Source: Wolfiporia cocos
Lineage: Eukaryota; Basidiomycota; Agaricomycetes; Polyporales; Phaeolaceae
DNA: 64,000 nucleotides
NCBI GenBank assembly: GCA_029448655.1
Contig: JACCLO010000007.1
Coordinates: 3,596,001 to 3,660,000 of the forward strand
Direction of reading: 5' to 3'
The translations under genes were made by a program, and so were the position numbers. A model generated the notes under the pieces. That model did not search any database, was not told where the DNA came from, and saw only the letters and a program-made list of their open reading frames with translations. Every line of letters begins with the position of its first letter. Position 1 is the first letter of the stretch. Shown here piece by piece: positions 63,666 through 64,000 of the stretch.

Positions 63666-64000
63666 TGACACAGACACTCACTTATGACTGAAAATGTAGT
63701 TGAGGGGCGGTGTCGATAAGAGTGAGGTGTAAGAGTCAAGCAGTTGGTAAGAACAACTAGTCGATTGTCGAGGAGAACTATTCTGAGTCTACAACGTACT
63801 CAGAGGCCAGCTTATATACATGAAGGGTAAGACCCGTAACACCGTAGGTAAGACTAGTGATACCGCAGGGCGTAGGGTTATGTACCGGTAATGGTACGAC
63901 CCGAAGCTTGTGATAGTTCTAAAGGTCGCTGACTGAGCGTGAGGCAGCGGCAGGTGACGCGAGTCACTAGAAAGCCATGTGACGTGTGGCAACGTATGTT
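63666..64000 (-). repeat. LTR, family E, partial (continues past window)
   Basis: Minus orientation, begins TGACACAGACACTC at 63666. It has the short form without the 43-bp segment, like the 5' LTR of element E. Confidence 0.9.

Overview
The window looks like a transposon-packed, probably heterochromatic stretch of a basidiomycete (mushroom-type) genome. Host genes have short GT..AG introns of about 47-160 bp. Almost every long reading frame is Ty3/gypsy Pol carrying a chromodomain. The only host-like genes are a Crinkler-type effector/kinase gene, two decayed relatives of it, and an aldose 1-epimerase-like gene. I saw no rRNA, tRNA or CRISPR array.

Layout. 1-7425: the 5' end of an A-family element on the minus strand, cut by the window edge, then a 6-kb non-coding LTR element (C). 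7426-12167: fragments of plus-strand A elements with a 934-bp TRIM nested in Pol. 12168-14707: a gag remnant and an LTR (L) holding a solo LTR of C. 14708-17122: host DNA with the epimerase-like gene. 17123-27317: a Crinkler cluster. Copy 1 is intact. Copy 2 is broken by a TIR element that itself contains a second TIR element. Copy 3 is a fragment broken by two insertions. A LINE tail and a 2.3-kb TIR element lie among them. 27745-37619: a foldback element entered by the nearly complete E element. 37620-43476: element I, with a zinc-knuckle ORF downstream of Pol, a solo E LTR and the small element M. 43477-49775: three F LTRs, minus-strand Pol O and plus-strand Pol N, with two solo G LTRs. 50003-51597: solo LTR H and a hAT-like element. 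51721-63659: a foldback element containing a complete A element (51790-62859, target duplication CCGAG), which holds a solo C LTR. 63666-64000: part of another E LTR.

How the parts fit. The autonomous elements read LTR - ORF1 - gag - pol (PR, RT, RNase H, integrase, chromodomain, dUTPase) - LTR. In four LTR families (A, E, M and the TRIM) the sequence two bases after the 5' LTR is complementary over 10-11 nt to a stretch in the same LTR about 30 bp downstream of its TATA box (weak in the TRIM). This is the arrangement of self-primed Tf1/sushi-type elements. C, M and the TRIM encode nothing recognisable and may be mobilised by the autonomous elements. C and the A leader carry repeated short hairpins whose stems change by paired substitutions, so they look like selected RNA structures, perhaps for packaging or dimerisation. 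These structures and the self-priming sites are the strongest candidates for something undescribed.
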